Below, piece by piece: positions 1-8,308 of a DNA stretch of 50,981 nt. The notes below the pieces were generated by a model. The model did not search any database, was not told the origin of the DNA, and saw nothing but the letters and a program-made list of their open reading frames with translations. The stretch lies in NCBI GenBank assembly GCA_023228705.1, contig JALOAS010000013.1:1-50981 (forward strand), written 5' to 3'. The position numbers were made by a program, and so were the translations under genes. Positions within the stretch are counted from its first letter, which is position 1; each line of letters begins with the position of its first letter. This DNA is from Ottowia sp. (GTDB lineage: Bacteria > Pseudomonadota > Gammaproteobacteria > Burkholderiales > Burkholderiaceae_C).

Positions 1-58
1 TTGATCGCGCCCGAGAGGATCGCCCAAACCCGTCCAATCAAGACTGAGTGCCGCGGCT

Positions 59-82
59 CCAGCAGTGCCTGCGCACTGCTGG
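59..82. repeat. Perfect 10-bp inverted repeat (hairpin) downstream of ppsR
   Basis: CCAGCAGTGC and GCACTGCTGG are perfect inverted copies around a 4-nt loop (CTGC). There is no T-run on either side, so it is not a textbook terminator. It lies about 150 bp past the ppsR stop. The rest of positions 1-228 shows no convincing gene on either strand. Confidence 0.5.
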
Positions 83-228
83 ACGGCACGAAGAAGGCCA
101 GACTCTGTCCGGCCTGCACCCTGCAAGGGCAAAGCGCAGGCATGGCCCGTGCCATGGCGAGCATTTGCAACGCCGAGTGGGCGGATTGTGACGGTCAAAG
201 CGGGCATGAGGGATTTGTTCTCAGCCTC

Positions 229-1053
229 TCAGTCATGGTGCCTGTTGCGCCGCCGCACGTGTTGCAGCACGGTGGTGGCAATTTCTTCTATGGACTTGGT
301 CGTCGTGGAAAGCCAGCTGATGTCGTAGCGCCGCATCATGGCTTCTGCCTCGCTGACTTCCATGCGGCAGTTGGCCAGCGAAGCATATTGCGAGTTGGGG
401 CGCCGCTCTTCGCGGATTTCCGCCAGCCGCTCCGGCGCGATGGTCAGGCCAAAGATCTTCTTGCGGTGCGGAAGCAGCGCCGAAGGCAGCCGGCGCCGCT
501 CGAAGTCTTCCGGAATCAGCGGGTAGTTGGCCACCTTGATCCCGAACTGCATGGACAGGTAGATGCTGGTCGGCGTCTTGCCGCTGCGGCTGACGCCAAC
601 CAGGATGACGTCGGCACTCTCCAGGTTGCGCGCGCTCTGGCCGTCGTCGTGCGCCAGGCTGAAGTTGATGGCGTCGATGCGGTCATGGTACGCCTGGTTG
701 CGCGTGATGTCGGGGAACCGGCCCACGCGGCCCAGCGCCTTCACGCCGAGCTCGGTCTCCAGCGGCTGCACGAAGGCGCTGAACATGTCCATCAGCTTGC
801 CTTCGCAGTTGTTGCGCAGCACGTTGAGCACGTCCACGTCGACCAGCGTGCTGAACACGACGGGGCGCACGCCTTCCTTCTGGTAGGTGGCGTTGATTTT
901 TTCAACGGCACGCATCGCCTTGGCCGGGCTGTCGACAAACGGCATGCGGACCTGGCGCACCGGGATCTGGAACTGCGCGAGGATGGCTGTGCCAAACGTC
1001 TCTGCCGTGATGGCGGTGCCGTCGGAAACAAAGAAAACGGTGCGTTCGTTCAT
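229..1053 (-). CDS. ppsR: Phosphoenolpyruvate synthase regulatory protein (PpsR; bifunctional kinase/pyrophosphorylase, DUF299)
   Basis: PpsR-family proteins switch PEP synthase off and on: they phosphorylate a threonine using ADP and remove the phosphate by phosphorolysis. The protein starts MNERTVFFVSDGTAITAE, typical of the family, and carries the P-loop GVSRSGKT near residues 153-160. The reading frame is open further upstream to 1134, but family length (about 270-275 aa) and the conserved N-terminus fix the start at 1053, giving 274 aa. It is divergent from ppsA, its expected target, with about 210 bp between them. This pairing is common in Proteobacteria and supports both calls. Confidence 0.95.
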   Translation of the reverse strand: MNERTVFFVSDGTAITAETFGTAILAQFQIPVRQVRMPFVDSPAKAMRAVEKINATYQKEGVRPVVFSTLVDVDVLNVLRNNCEGKLMDMFSAFVQPLETELGVKALGRVGRFPDITRNQAYHDRIDAINFSLAHDDGQSARNLESADVILVGVSRSGKTPTSIYLSMQFGIKVANYPLIPEDFERRRLPSALLPHRKKIFGLTIAPERLAEIREERRPNSQYASLANCRMEVSEAEAMMRRYDISWLSTTTKSIEEIATTVLQHVRRRNRHHD

Positions 1054-1263
1054 GTCTGGATGCGAGGATGGCTGGCGCAGGGCCGGTGACAGGGCGTACC
1101 TCTCTACAATCACCGACATTATGCGGATCTGCAATCACCGATTGCGTACGCTCAAAGAACACCGATCGGGCCGCCGGCCGGCCCGAGGCGACCGCGCGCC
1201 GGCAGCAGCCCGGGTGCGGCGGTCGCTGCGCTGCAAAGAATTTCAATCTCCGGAGTGTTTTCC

Positions 1264-3657
1264 ATGTCTCAGCGTTTTGAAGCGACGGCTCTGGTTGTTC
1301 CGTTCGAGCAACTCAGGATGAGCGATGTCGAGGCGGTTGGCGGCAAGAACGCCAGCCTGGGCGAAATGATCTCGCAATTGCCGCAGGGGGTCCGCGTGCC
1401 CACCGGCTTTGCCACGACGGCGCATGCGTTTCGCCAGTTCCTGGCGCATGACGGGCTGGCCGATCGCATCCGCGAGCGGCTGGCAACGCTGGACGTGGAC
1501 GACGTGCGCGCGCTGGCGCGGGCCGGCCGCGAGATTCGCGGCTGGATGGTCGAGCAGCCGTTTCCCGCCGACCTGCGCGCGGCGATCAGCGATGCGTTTG
1601 CGCAGCTTGCCGGTGGCGACGAGAGCGCCAGCTTTGCCGTGCGCTCCTCGGCCACGGCCGAGGACCTGCCCGACGCGTCGTTTGCCGGGCAGCAGGAGAC
1701 CTTTCTCAACGTGGTGGGCATCGACGCCGTGCTGATCCAGATGAAAGAAGTCTTTGCCAGCCTCTACAACGACCGCGCGATCAGCTACCGCGCGCACCGC
1801 GGGTTTGCGCACGACGCGGTGGCGCTGTCGGCGGGCGTGCAGCGCATGGTGCGCTCGGACCTGGGCGCCGCCGGCGTCATGTTCACCATAGACACCGAAA
1901 GCGGCTTTGACCAGGTGGTGTTCATCACCAGCAGCTACGGCCTGGGCGAGACCGTCGTGCAGGGCGCCGTCAACCCGGACGAGTTCTACGTGCACAAGCC
2001 CATGCTCGAGGCCGGCAAGCAGGCGGTGATCCGGCGCAGCCTGGGCAGCAAGCTCATCCAGATGGTCCTTGCCAGCCCCGAGGAGCAGGCCGCAAGCGGC
2101 GAGCTGATCAAGACCGTGGACGTGCCCACTGAGCAGCGCAACCGCTACTCGCTGAGCGACGAGGACGTGCAGGAGCTGGCACGCTACGCGCTCGTCATCG
2201 AGCGCCATTACGGCCGTCCCATGGACATCGAATGGGGCAAGGACGGCAAGGACGGCCAGCTGTACATCCTGCAGGCGCGGCCCGAGACCGTCAAGAGCCA
2301 GCAGCAGGGCCAGATCGAGCGCCGCTACAGGCTCAAGGGCGACGGCACCGTGCTGACCGAAGGGCGGGCCATAGGCCAGAAGATAGGCACGGGCCCGGTG
2401 CGCCTGGTCATGGACGTCTCGGAAATCGACCGCGTCCAGGCAGGCGACGTGCTGGTGACCGACATGACCGACCCCAACTGGGAGCCGGTGATGAAGCGGG
2501 CCAGCGCCATCGTCACCAACCGCGGCGGCCGCACCTGCCATGCGGCCATCATCGCGCGCGAGCTGGGGATCCCGGCCGTGGTCGGCTGCGGCAACGCCAC
2601 CGAGGTGCTCCAGGAGGGTGCACTGGTGACCGTGAGCTGCGCGGAGGGTGACACCGGCCGCGTCTACGACGGCCTGCTGGAAACCGAGGTCACCGAGATA
2701 CGGCGCGGCCAGATGCCGGAGATCGCGACCAAGATCATGATGAACGTGGGCAACCCGCAGCTGGCGTTTGACTTTGCCCAGCTGCCCAACGACGGGGTGG
2801 GGCTGGCGCGGCTGGAGTTCATCATCAACAACAACATAGGCGTCCATCCCAAGGCCATCCTGGACTATCCGCAGGTTGATGCCGATCTCAAGAAGGCGGT
2901 GGAGAGCGTGGCCCGCGGCCACGCCAGCCCGCGCGCGTTTTATGTCGACAAGGTGGCCGAGGGCGTGGCGACCATTGCCGCCGCATTCTGGCCCAAGCCG
3001 GTGATCGTGCGGCTGTCGGACTTCAAGAGCAACGAATACCGCAAGCTCATAGGCGGCAGCCGCTACGAGCCGGAAGAAGAAAACCCGATGCTCGGGTTTC
3101 GCGGTGCGTCACGCTACATCAGCGAGGAGTTCCGCGAGGCGTTTGCCATGGAATGCGAGGCGCTGCGCCGGGTGCGCAACGACATGGGGCTGGTCAACGT
3201 GCAGGTCATGGTGCCGTTCGTGCGCACGCTGGGGCAGGCCGAACGCGTCGTTGCGCTGCTGGCCGAGCAGGGGCTCAGCCGGGGCGAGAACGGGCTGAAG
3301 GTCATCATGATGTGCGAGCTGCCGAGCAACGCCGTGCTGGCCAAGGAATTCCTGCAATATTTTGACGGCTTTTCCATAGGATCCAACGACCTCACGCAGC
3401 TGACGCTGGGGCTGGACCGCGACTCCGGGCTGGAATTGCTGGCGCGTGACTTTGACGAGCGCGACCCGGCCGTGCTGGCCCTGCTCAGGACCGCCATTGC
3501 TGCGTGCAGGGCGCAGGACAAGTACGTCGGCATCTGTGGCCAGGGCCCCAGTGACCATGCCGATTTTGCGCGCTGGCTGGTGGGCGAGGGCATCCTCTCC
3601 ATCTCGCTCAACCCGGACACGGTCATGAGCACCTGGGAGATGCTGGCGCAAGATTGA
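1264..3657 (+). CDS. ppsA: Phosphoenolpyruvate synthase (pyruvate, water dikinase)
   Basis: Converts pyruvate, ATP and water to PEP, AMP and phosphate, the entry to gluconeogenesis. At 797 aa it matches the family (E. coli 792). The ATP-grasp N-terminal domain begins with VEAVGGKNASLGEM. The phosphohistidine swivel motif GGRTCHAAIIARELGIP lies near residue 426. The C-terminal PEP/pyruvate barrel has GSNDLTQLTLGLDRD and the catalytic-cysteine segment CGQGPSDH near 757. The GTG at 1255 is in frame, but GGAG at 1252-1255 sits 8 nt before the ATG at 1264, so 1264 is chosen. Probably controlled post-translationally by the divergent ppsR product. Confidence 0.97.
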   Translation: MSQRFEATALVVPFEQLRMSDVEAVGGKNASLGEMISQLPQGVRVPTGFATTAHAFRQFLAHDGLADRIRERLATLDVDDVRALARAGREIRGWMVEQPFPADLRAAISDAFAQLAGGDESASFAVRSSATAEDLPDASFAGQQETFLNVVGIDAVLIQMKEVFASLYNDRAISYRAHRGFAHDAVALSAGVQRMVRSDLGAAGVMFTIDTESGFDQVVFITSSYGLGETVVQGAVNPDEFYVHKPMLEAGKQAVIRRSLGSKLIQMVLASPEEQAASGELIKTVDVPTEQRNRYSLSDEDVQELARYALVIERHYGRPMDIEWGKDGKDGQLYILQARPETVKSQQQGQIERRYRLKGDGTVLTEGRAIGQKIGTGPVRLVMDVSEIDRVQAGDVLVTDMTDPNWEPVMKRASAIVTNRGGRTCHAAIIARELGIPAVVGCGNATEVLQEGALVTVSCAEGDTGRVYDGLLETEVTEIRRGQMPEIATKIMMNVGNPQLAFDFAQLPNDGVGLARLEFIINNNIGVHPKAILDYPQVDADLKKAVESVARGHASPRAFYVDKVAEGVATIAAAFWPKPVIVRLSDFKSNEYRKLIGGSRYEPEEENPMLGFRGASRYISEEFREAFAMECEALRRVRNDMGLVNVQVMVPFVRTLGQAERVVALLAEQGLSRGENGLKVIMMCELPSNAVLAKEFLQYFDGFSIGSNDLTQLTLGLDRDSGLELLARDFDERDPAVLALLRTAIAACRAQDKYVGICGQGPSDHADFARWLVGEGILSISLNPDTVMSTWEMLAQD

Positions 3658-3660
3658 TCA

Positions 3661-3905
3661 TCGATGATCTTGCCGCTGCGCGGCATCTGGATGTTGGACG
3701 TTTGGCGTTGAGCGTGTGGCGTCAAGCATGACGGATGACGGATGACCTCGCTTGCGCATCGATGACCGCGCCGCTGCGCGGCGGCAATGACTGCGGCTGC
3801 GCAGCCATGATGAAGACGTTGAGCGAAGTGCGTCTGGCGTTGAGCGTGGTGGGGCTCACGCTGGACGCTGGACGACTTATACGCTGGACGGCCAGGTGCT
3901 GGACG
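3661..3905. repeat. Intergenic mosaic repeat, copy A (ppsA-mpg convergent spacer)
   Basis: The 348-bp spacer between convergent ppsA and mpg holds no gene. It contains short GC hairpins, for example TGCCGC-tgc-GCGGCA just after the ppsA stop and CGCCGC-tgc-GCGGCG at about 3769-3783. These are separated by GATGA/ATGAC words and followed by GGCGTTGAGCGTGGTGG and CACGCTGGACG blocks. The segment at about 3727-3812 is the reverse complement of the hairpin block at 48571-48659 in copy D. GATGACG is duplicated at 3731-3744. No terminator with a T-run is visible. Confidence 0.75.
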
Positions 3906-4005
3906 GCCAACGGTCTTCAGCAGGCCGATGCAGCCGTTGCGCCTGGCGCATCGGCCGTGCCGGAGGCGACAACATCGCGCCAGGGGGCAGCAGCACGCGT
4001 GTCCG

Positions 4006-4620
4006 TTAATCAGGAAAGCGCTTGCTCACGTAACGCGAGCCGGCCAGGCCAAAGCGCCACGGCAGGCCCGGGGTTTTGTGCACGCCTATGCGCGGGCCAC
4101 AGGCCACGCGGATGCGCGCATCCGGGTCGCGCTCCCAAATGACAAACGGCGGCGCGTCCAGCGCCAGGCCATACAGGTCCATGGTGATGTCCAGCGCCTC
4201 GCCGACGCGGCCGGGCCCGGCGCACAGAAGGTGCTCGTTGTCCATGCCGCGACGCGCACGCATCTGCTCCAGCCCCTGCGTGGGCTGCAGCGCGCGGATC
4301 AGGATTCCGGCGCCGCGGCCAGCCTCGCGGCACACGAAGTTCAGGCACAGGTGGATGCCGTAGGTGAGGTACACGTACGCGTGGCCCGGTGGCCCGAACA
4401 TGACGCGGTTGCGCGGGGTGGGGCCACCGTGGCAGTGCGATCCGGGCTCGGTCTGGTCGTACGCTTCCACCTCGACGATGACGCCGCCCACGCCGTTGAC
4501 CAGCAGCGTTGCGCCGATCAGCGTGGGCGCAATGATGGCGGCGTCGCCGGCAAAATCGTCCTGCACCAGTTGTCTGCGCGTGGACACATCCGTCGCCTGC
4601 ACGCCAGTCGCATCACTCAT
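4006..4620 (-). CDS. mpg: 3-methyladenine DNA glycosylase, AAG/MPG family
   Basis: Base-excision repair enzyme that flips out and excises alkylated purines such as 3-methyladenine and hypoxanthine. The 204-aa protein shows the family core: a catalytic-Glu segment VIVEVEAYDQTEPGSHCHGG, then the substrate-pocket segment RNRVMFGPPGHAYVYLTYG and NFVCREAGRGAGILIRALQP. Length is normal for bacterial AAG proteins. Its ATG overlaps the 3' end of the upstream oxidoreductase gene by 8 bp, so the two are probably co-transcribed. The overlap may be simple packing; no functional link is evident. Confidence 0.92.
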   Translation of the reverse strand: MSDATGVQATDVSTRRQLVQDDFAGDAAIIAPTLIGATLLVNGVGGVIVEVEAYDQTEPGSHCHGGPTPRNRVMFGPPGHAYVYLTYGIHLCLNFVCREAGRGAGILIRALQPTQGLEQMRARRGMDNEHLLCAGPGRVGEALDITMDLYGLALDAPPFVIWERDPDARIRVACGPRIGVHKTPGLPWRFGLAGSRYVSKRFPD

Positions 4621-5590
4621 TGACGAGCACGAGCTTGCCCTTGACTGCGCGCGAGGCCATGCGCGCGTAAGCGGCCTTGAGCTCGCTCATGGGCAGCGTG
4701 CTGTCTATGTGCGGCTTGATCTTGCCGGCCGCGTACCAGCCGGCCAGTTCCCGCATGATGGCGGCGTTGGCGTCGGGCTCGCGCCGGGCAAATGCACCCC
4801 AGAACACGCCCACGATGCTGGCACCCTTGACCAGCGCCAGGTTGATGCGCAGGCTGGGGATCTGGCCGGCGGCAAAGCCGATCACCAGGTGCCGCCCGCG
4901 CCAGGCGATGGAGCGGAACGCCGGCTCGGTGAGGTCGCCGCCCACCGGGTCGTAGATCACGTCCGGGCCCAGGTCGCCGGTGAGCTCTTTCAGGCGTGCA
5001 CGCAGGTCCTGGCTGCCGTAGTTGATGGTCTCGTCCGCGCCCTGCGCCTTGCAGTACGCGCATTTGTCGTCGGTCGATGCGGCCGCGATGACGTGCGCGC
5101 CGGCCAACTTGGCGATCTGTATCGCTGCCGTGCCGACGCCGCCGGCCGCGCCCAGCACCAGCACGGTCTCGCCGGCCTGCAGTTGCCCGCGGTCGAGCAG
5201 GGCGTGGTGGCTGGTTCCATAGATCATGATGAACGCCGCGGCGTCCACCGCCGGGAACCCGTCGGGCAGGGGCATGCACAGCTCGGCGGGGACCACCGCA
5301 TGCGTTGCAAAGCCGCCGGTGCCGCTCAGGCAGGCCACGGCCTGGCCGGGTTGCAGGTTGCTGACGTTGTCTCCCACCGCGTCGACCACGCCGGCAAATT
5401 CGGAACCGGGAACGAAAGGCAGCTCGGGCTTGAACTGGTACTTGCCCTGCACGATCAGGCTGTCGGGGAAGTTCAGGCTCGCGGCCTGGATGCGCACCCG
5501 GACCTGCCCCGGGCCGGGCGCTGGCATGGGCAGCTCCTTCCAGGTCAGGGCATCGACGCCCACGGGATTTTCACAGAGCCAAGCGTGCAT
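4613..5590 (-). CDS. Zinc-independent NADPH:quinone oxidoreductase-like protein (MDR superfamily)
   Basis: A 325-aa medium-chain dehydrogenase/reductase. The GroES-like N-terminal half carries ASLNFPDSLIVQGKYQFKPE and VPGSEFAGVVDAVG. The cofactor-binding Rossmann half carries LGAAGGVGTAAIQIAKLAG. Zinc-binding cysteines of alcohol dehydrogenases are not seen, which places it with QOR-type reductases that use NADPH to reduce quinones or enones. Substrate cannot be inferred. An in-frame GTG lies one codon upstream (5593), but the AAGGAGG at 5597-5603 is better spaced for the ATG at 5590. Promoter signals were not identified. Confidence 0.85.
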   Translation of the reverse strand: MHAWLCENPVGVDALTWKELPMPAPGPGQVRVRIQAASLNFPDSLIVQGKYQFKPELPFVPGSEFAGVVDAVGDNVSNLQPGQAVACLSGTGGFATHAVVPAELCMPLPDGFPAVDAAAFIMIYGTSHHALLDRGQLQAGETVLVLGAAGGVGTAAIQIAKLAGAHVIAAASTDDKCAYCKAQGADETINYGSQDLRARLKELTGDLGPDVIYDPVGGDLTEPAFRSIAWRGRHLVIGFAAGQIPSLRINLALVKGASIVGVFWGAFARREPDANAAIMRELAGWYAAGKIKPHIDSTLPMSELKAAYARMASRAVKGKLVLVNE

Positions 5591-5801
5591 CACGCACCTC
5601 CTTTGCAGCCATTTTTCACGAAACCCACATGATAGGCGACTCCCTGTGCCTGCCAGTCACGCCAGCAAGTGCCCACAGCTGGCGCAGAGCCATCTACAAT
5701 TCGTTGCGACTGAACCCGTATTTTTCACGATGCGGTGCGGTGATTTTGCGCGGACATCGCGCAGCCGGCGCGGGCGCCACATGCGGGCCAGGGGTGTTCT
5801 C

Positions 5802-6575
5802 ATGAAGATTCTGCTTTGCAACGACGATGGCTTTCTGGCGCCGGGGCTGCTTGCGCTGCATGCGGCGCTGCAGCAGGTGGCCGAAGTCGACGTCATCGCG
5901 CCCGAGCGCAACAACAGCGCGCGCTCCAACGCGCTGACCACCGACGCGCCGCTGTACGTCCACCAGGCGGAAAACGGCTTTCGCTACGTCACCGGGACGC
6001 CTGCAGACTGCGTGCACCTGGCGCTGACCGGCATCCTGGACTACCGGCCGGACCTGGTTGTTTCCGGCATCAACAACGGCGCCAACATGGGCGACGACAC
6101 GATCTACTCGGGCACCGTTGGCGCCGCCATGGAGGGCTACCTCTTTGGCATCCCGGGGATCGCGTTTTCGCAGGTGGAGCGCGGCTGGCGGCACCTGGAT
6201 GCCGCCGCGAGCGCCGCAGCGGACCTGGTCCGGCGCGTGGGCAGCGGGCACGGCCGCGACGCCGCACCCTGGCTGCTCAACGTCAACATCCCCAACCTGC
6301 CGGCCGGCGAGCTGCGCGCGCCCAGGGTGTGCCGGCTGGGGCGGCGCCACCACGCCAAGGAAGCCATCGTCATGGCCGATCCGCGCGGCGAGCCCGTGTA
6401 CTGGATAGGCGGTGCCGGAGGGGCCATGGATGCCGCCGATGGCACCGACTTTGACGCCACGGCGCGGGGCCACATCGCGGTCACGCCGATTTCGGCCGAC
6501 CTGACCGACCATGACGCGCTGGCGTATTGGGCGCAGGGCCTGAAGCGCAGTGCGCGCATGGATTCCACGCCGTGA
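5802..6575 (+). CDS. surE: 5'/3'-nucleotidase SurE
   Basis: Metal-dependent phosphatase acting on nucleoside monophosphates and short polyphosphates. The 257-aa protein begins MKILLCNDDGFLAPGL, with the metal-binding Asp pair (NDDG), and has APERNNSARSNALT and SGINNGANMGDDTIYSGTVG, all diagnostic of SurE. The open frame extends upstream to 5226, but that stretch is antisense to the oxidoreductase gene and the family always starts at MKIL. First gene of a surE-pcm-nlpD-rlmD run; its stop overlaps the GTG start of pcm by 4 bp. Confidence 0.96.
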   Translation: MKILLCNDDGFLAPGLLALHAALQQVAEVDVIAPERNNSARSNALTTDAPLYVHQAENGFRYVTGTPADCVHLALTGILDYRPDLVVSGINNGANMGDDTIYSGTVGAAMEGYLFGIPGIAFSQVERGWRHLDAAASAAADLVRRVGSGHGRDAAPWLLNVNIPNLPAGELRAPRVCRLGRRHHAKEAIVMADPRGEPVYWIGGAGGAMDAADGTDFDATARGHIAVTPISADLTDHDALAYWAQGLKRSARMDSTP

Positions 6576-7378
6576 GCGATACCGCGCCGCGTCCCGCGTT
6601 CCCCGCTCGCGTCAGGCTCGGGCCCGGCACCAAGCCGGCCAACACGACGGTGGGACGGACTGCGCCGGCCGCAGATGGACAGGCGGGCGGGCGCAGCCGT
6701 CAGCAGGCGCCGGTGTTCCGCGACCGCCAGCGCCTGCCGGCGCGGGCGCAAATGGTCGAGCAGCTGGCGCGCAACGGCATTCGCGACCCGCGGGTGCTGC
6801 AGGCCATGGCCAGCGTGGACCGGCACCTGTTTGTCGATTCGGCGCTGGGCTCGCGCGCGTACGAGGACACGGCGCTGCCCATTGGCCTCGGGCAGACCAT
6901 TTCCAAGCCCAGCGTCGTGGCGCGCATGACCGAGCTGCTGCTGCAGGGTGGCGTCACCGGCGGGGACGGGCGGCTGGGCCGCGTGCTGGACATTGGCACC
7001 GGCTGCGGCTACCAGGCGCTGGTGCTGGCGCAGCTGGCGACCGAGGTGTACAGCCTGGAGCGGCTGCGCGCCCTGCACGAGAAGGCCCGCGCCAACCTGC
7101 GCCAGCTGCGCGTGCCCAACATCCACCTCATCCTTGGCGACGGCATGGCCGGCTTTGGTTCCGGCGCGCCGTACGCCGGGATCCTGGCCGCGGCCGGCGG
7201 CCAGCAGGTGCCGCGTGCCTGGGTCGAGCAGCTTGCAGTGGGCGGGCGCATCGTGGCGCCGGTGGCTGCTGCGGCCAGCCGGCAGGCGTTGACGCTCATA
7301 GACAAGACGGCCGACGGCGTGCGACAGACGGTTTTGGAGGACGTTTGTTTCGTGCCTCTAAAATCAGGGGTCGGTTAG
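6572..7378 (+). CDS. pcm: Protein-L-isoaspartate O-methyltransferase
   Basis: Repairs age-damaged proteins by methylating L-isoaspartyl residues with S-adenosylmethionine. The SAM-binding motif VLDIGTGCGYQALVLAQL, the substrate segment ALPIGLGQTISKPSVVARMT and the motif GDGMAGF are clear. The chosen GTG at 6572 overlaps the surE stop as GTGA, giving 268 aa. About 60 residues precede the conserved core (RDRQRLPARAQMVEQL), a longer and low-complexity N-terminus compared with E. coli Pcm (208 aa) but common in betaproteobacteria. Translationally coupled to surE. Confidence 0.93.
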   Translation: MSDTAPRPAFPARVRLGPGTKPANTTVGRTAPAADGQAGGRSRQQAPVFRDRQRLPARAQMVEQLARNGIRDPRVLQAMASVDRHLFVDSALGSRAYEDTALPIGLGQTISKPSVVARMTELLLQGGVTGGDGRLGRVLDIGTGCGYQALVLAQLATEVYSLERLRALHEKARANLRQLRVPNIHLILGDGMAGFGSGAPYAGILAAAGGQQVPRAWVEQLAVGGRIVAPVAAAASRQALTLIDKTADGVRQTVLEDVCFVPLKSGVG

Positions 7379-7452
7379 CGGTCCGGCCCGCTTGCGGGCA
7401 GGGGCTGGAACAGGCAGTTACTTGCAACACACAAATTGTTCGGGATGCATCT

Positions 7453-8271
7453 ATGTTCTTGAAAGGTCGCCAGGCAGGGCTGGCGCTGGCTCTTGCCACA
7501 GCTTTGCTTGCGGGCTGCTCGTTGACGTCAACGTCCCGGGCGCCGGTTGAAAGCCGCGGCGGCCAGGCGGGCGGCATCGATCCGGCCACGCTGCCGGGCG
7601 CTGAAAATGCCGGCAAGCCGGGCTACTACACGGTGCGCCCCGGCGATACGGTGTTCAGCATTTCGCGCGCAAACGGTCAATCCTGGCGTGACATCGCACG
7701 CTGGAACGACCTGCCCGACGCCAACGTCATCGAGGTGGGGCAGGTCCTGCGCGTCGTGCCACCTGTGGGTGTCGCGCCAGCCGTCGCGACCCGGCCGGTC
7801 ACCTCGGGCCCGGATGCGACCGCGTCCGCCGGCAAGAGCTCGGCCAGCGCGTCCAGCACGCCCCGCGCGGAGAAGCCCGCAGCACAGACGGCGGCAGCGG
7901 CCAGCAACATCAAGTTTGCCTGGCCCGCCAAGGGCACCCTCCTGGCGCGCTTTGACGGCGAGAAGAACAAGGGCATCGCCATAGGCGGCAAGGCCGGCGA
8001 CCCGATCCGGGCCGCGGCTGACGGCAGCGTCGTCTACGCCGGGGCCGGCCTGCGCGGCTACGGCAACCTGGTCATCGTCAAGCACGACGATACGTTCCTG
8101 ACCGCGTACGCGCACAACCAGAAGCTGCTGGTCAAGGAAGACCAGAAGGTCAGGCAGGGGCAGGTGATTGCCGAGATGGGGTCGTCCGACGCCGATCGCG
8201 TCAAGCTGCACTTCGAGCTGCGCCGGGACGGCAAACCCGTGGATCCGCTGCCGTACCTGCCTGCGCAGTAA
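7453..8271 (+). CDS. nlpD: Murein hydrolase activator NlpD-type lipoprotein (LysM + M23/LytM)
   Basis: Outer-membrane lipoprotein that activates septal amidases during cell separation. The 272-aa protein has a lipoprotein signal (LATALLAGC, lipidated Cys22) and a LysM domain at about 57-100 (YYTVRPGDTVFSISRANGQS). An Ala/Ser/Pro-rich linker follows, then a LytM domain to the C-terminus (GDPIRAAADGSVVYAG, AYAHNQKLLV, KLHFELRRDGKPVDP). The first zinc ligand of active LytM peptidases (HxxxD) is replaced by the IRAAADG segment, as in E. coli NlpD, so it is probably an activator and not an enzyme. In many relatives rpoS follows; here rlmD follows directly. Confidence 0.92.
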   Translation: MFLKGRQAGLALALATALLAGCSLTSTSRAPVESRGGQAGGIDPATLPGAENAGKPGYYTVRPGDTVFSISRANGQSWRDIARWNDLPDANVIEVGQVLRVVPPVGVAPAVATRPVTSGPDATASAGKSSASASSTPRAEKPAAQTAAAASNIKFAWPAKGTLLARFDGEKNKGIAIGGKAGDPIRAAADGSVVYAGAGLRGYGNLVIVKHDDTFLTAYAHNQKLLVKEDQKVRQGQVIAEMGSSDADRVKLHFELRRDGKPVDPLPYLPAQ

Positions 8272-8308
8272 TGCCGGCCAGTCCGGCGCGGCAAACGGCG
8301 CACAGGGC

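Noticed and set aside
1243..2922. 559-aa open frame on the minus strand opposite ppsA
   Set aside because: His/Ala/Leu/Arg-rich shadow frame typical of GC-rich DNA; the plus-strand ppsA is complete and strongly conserved.
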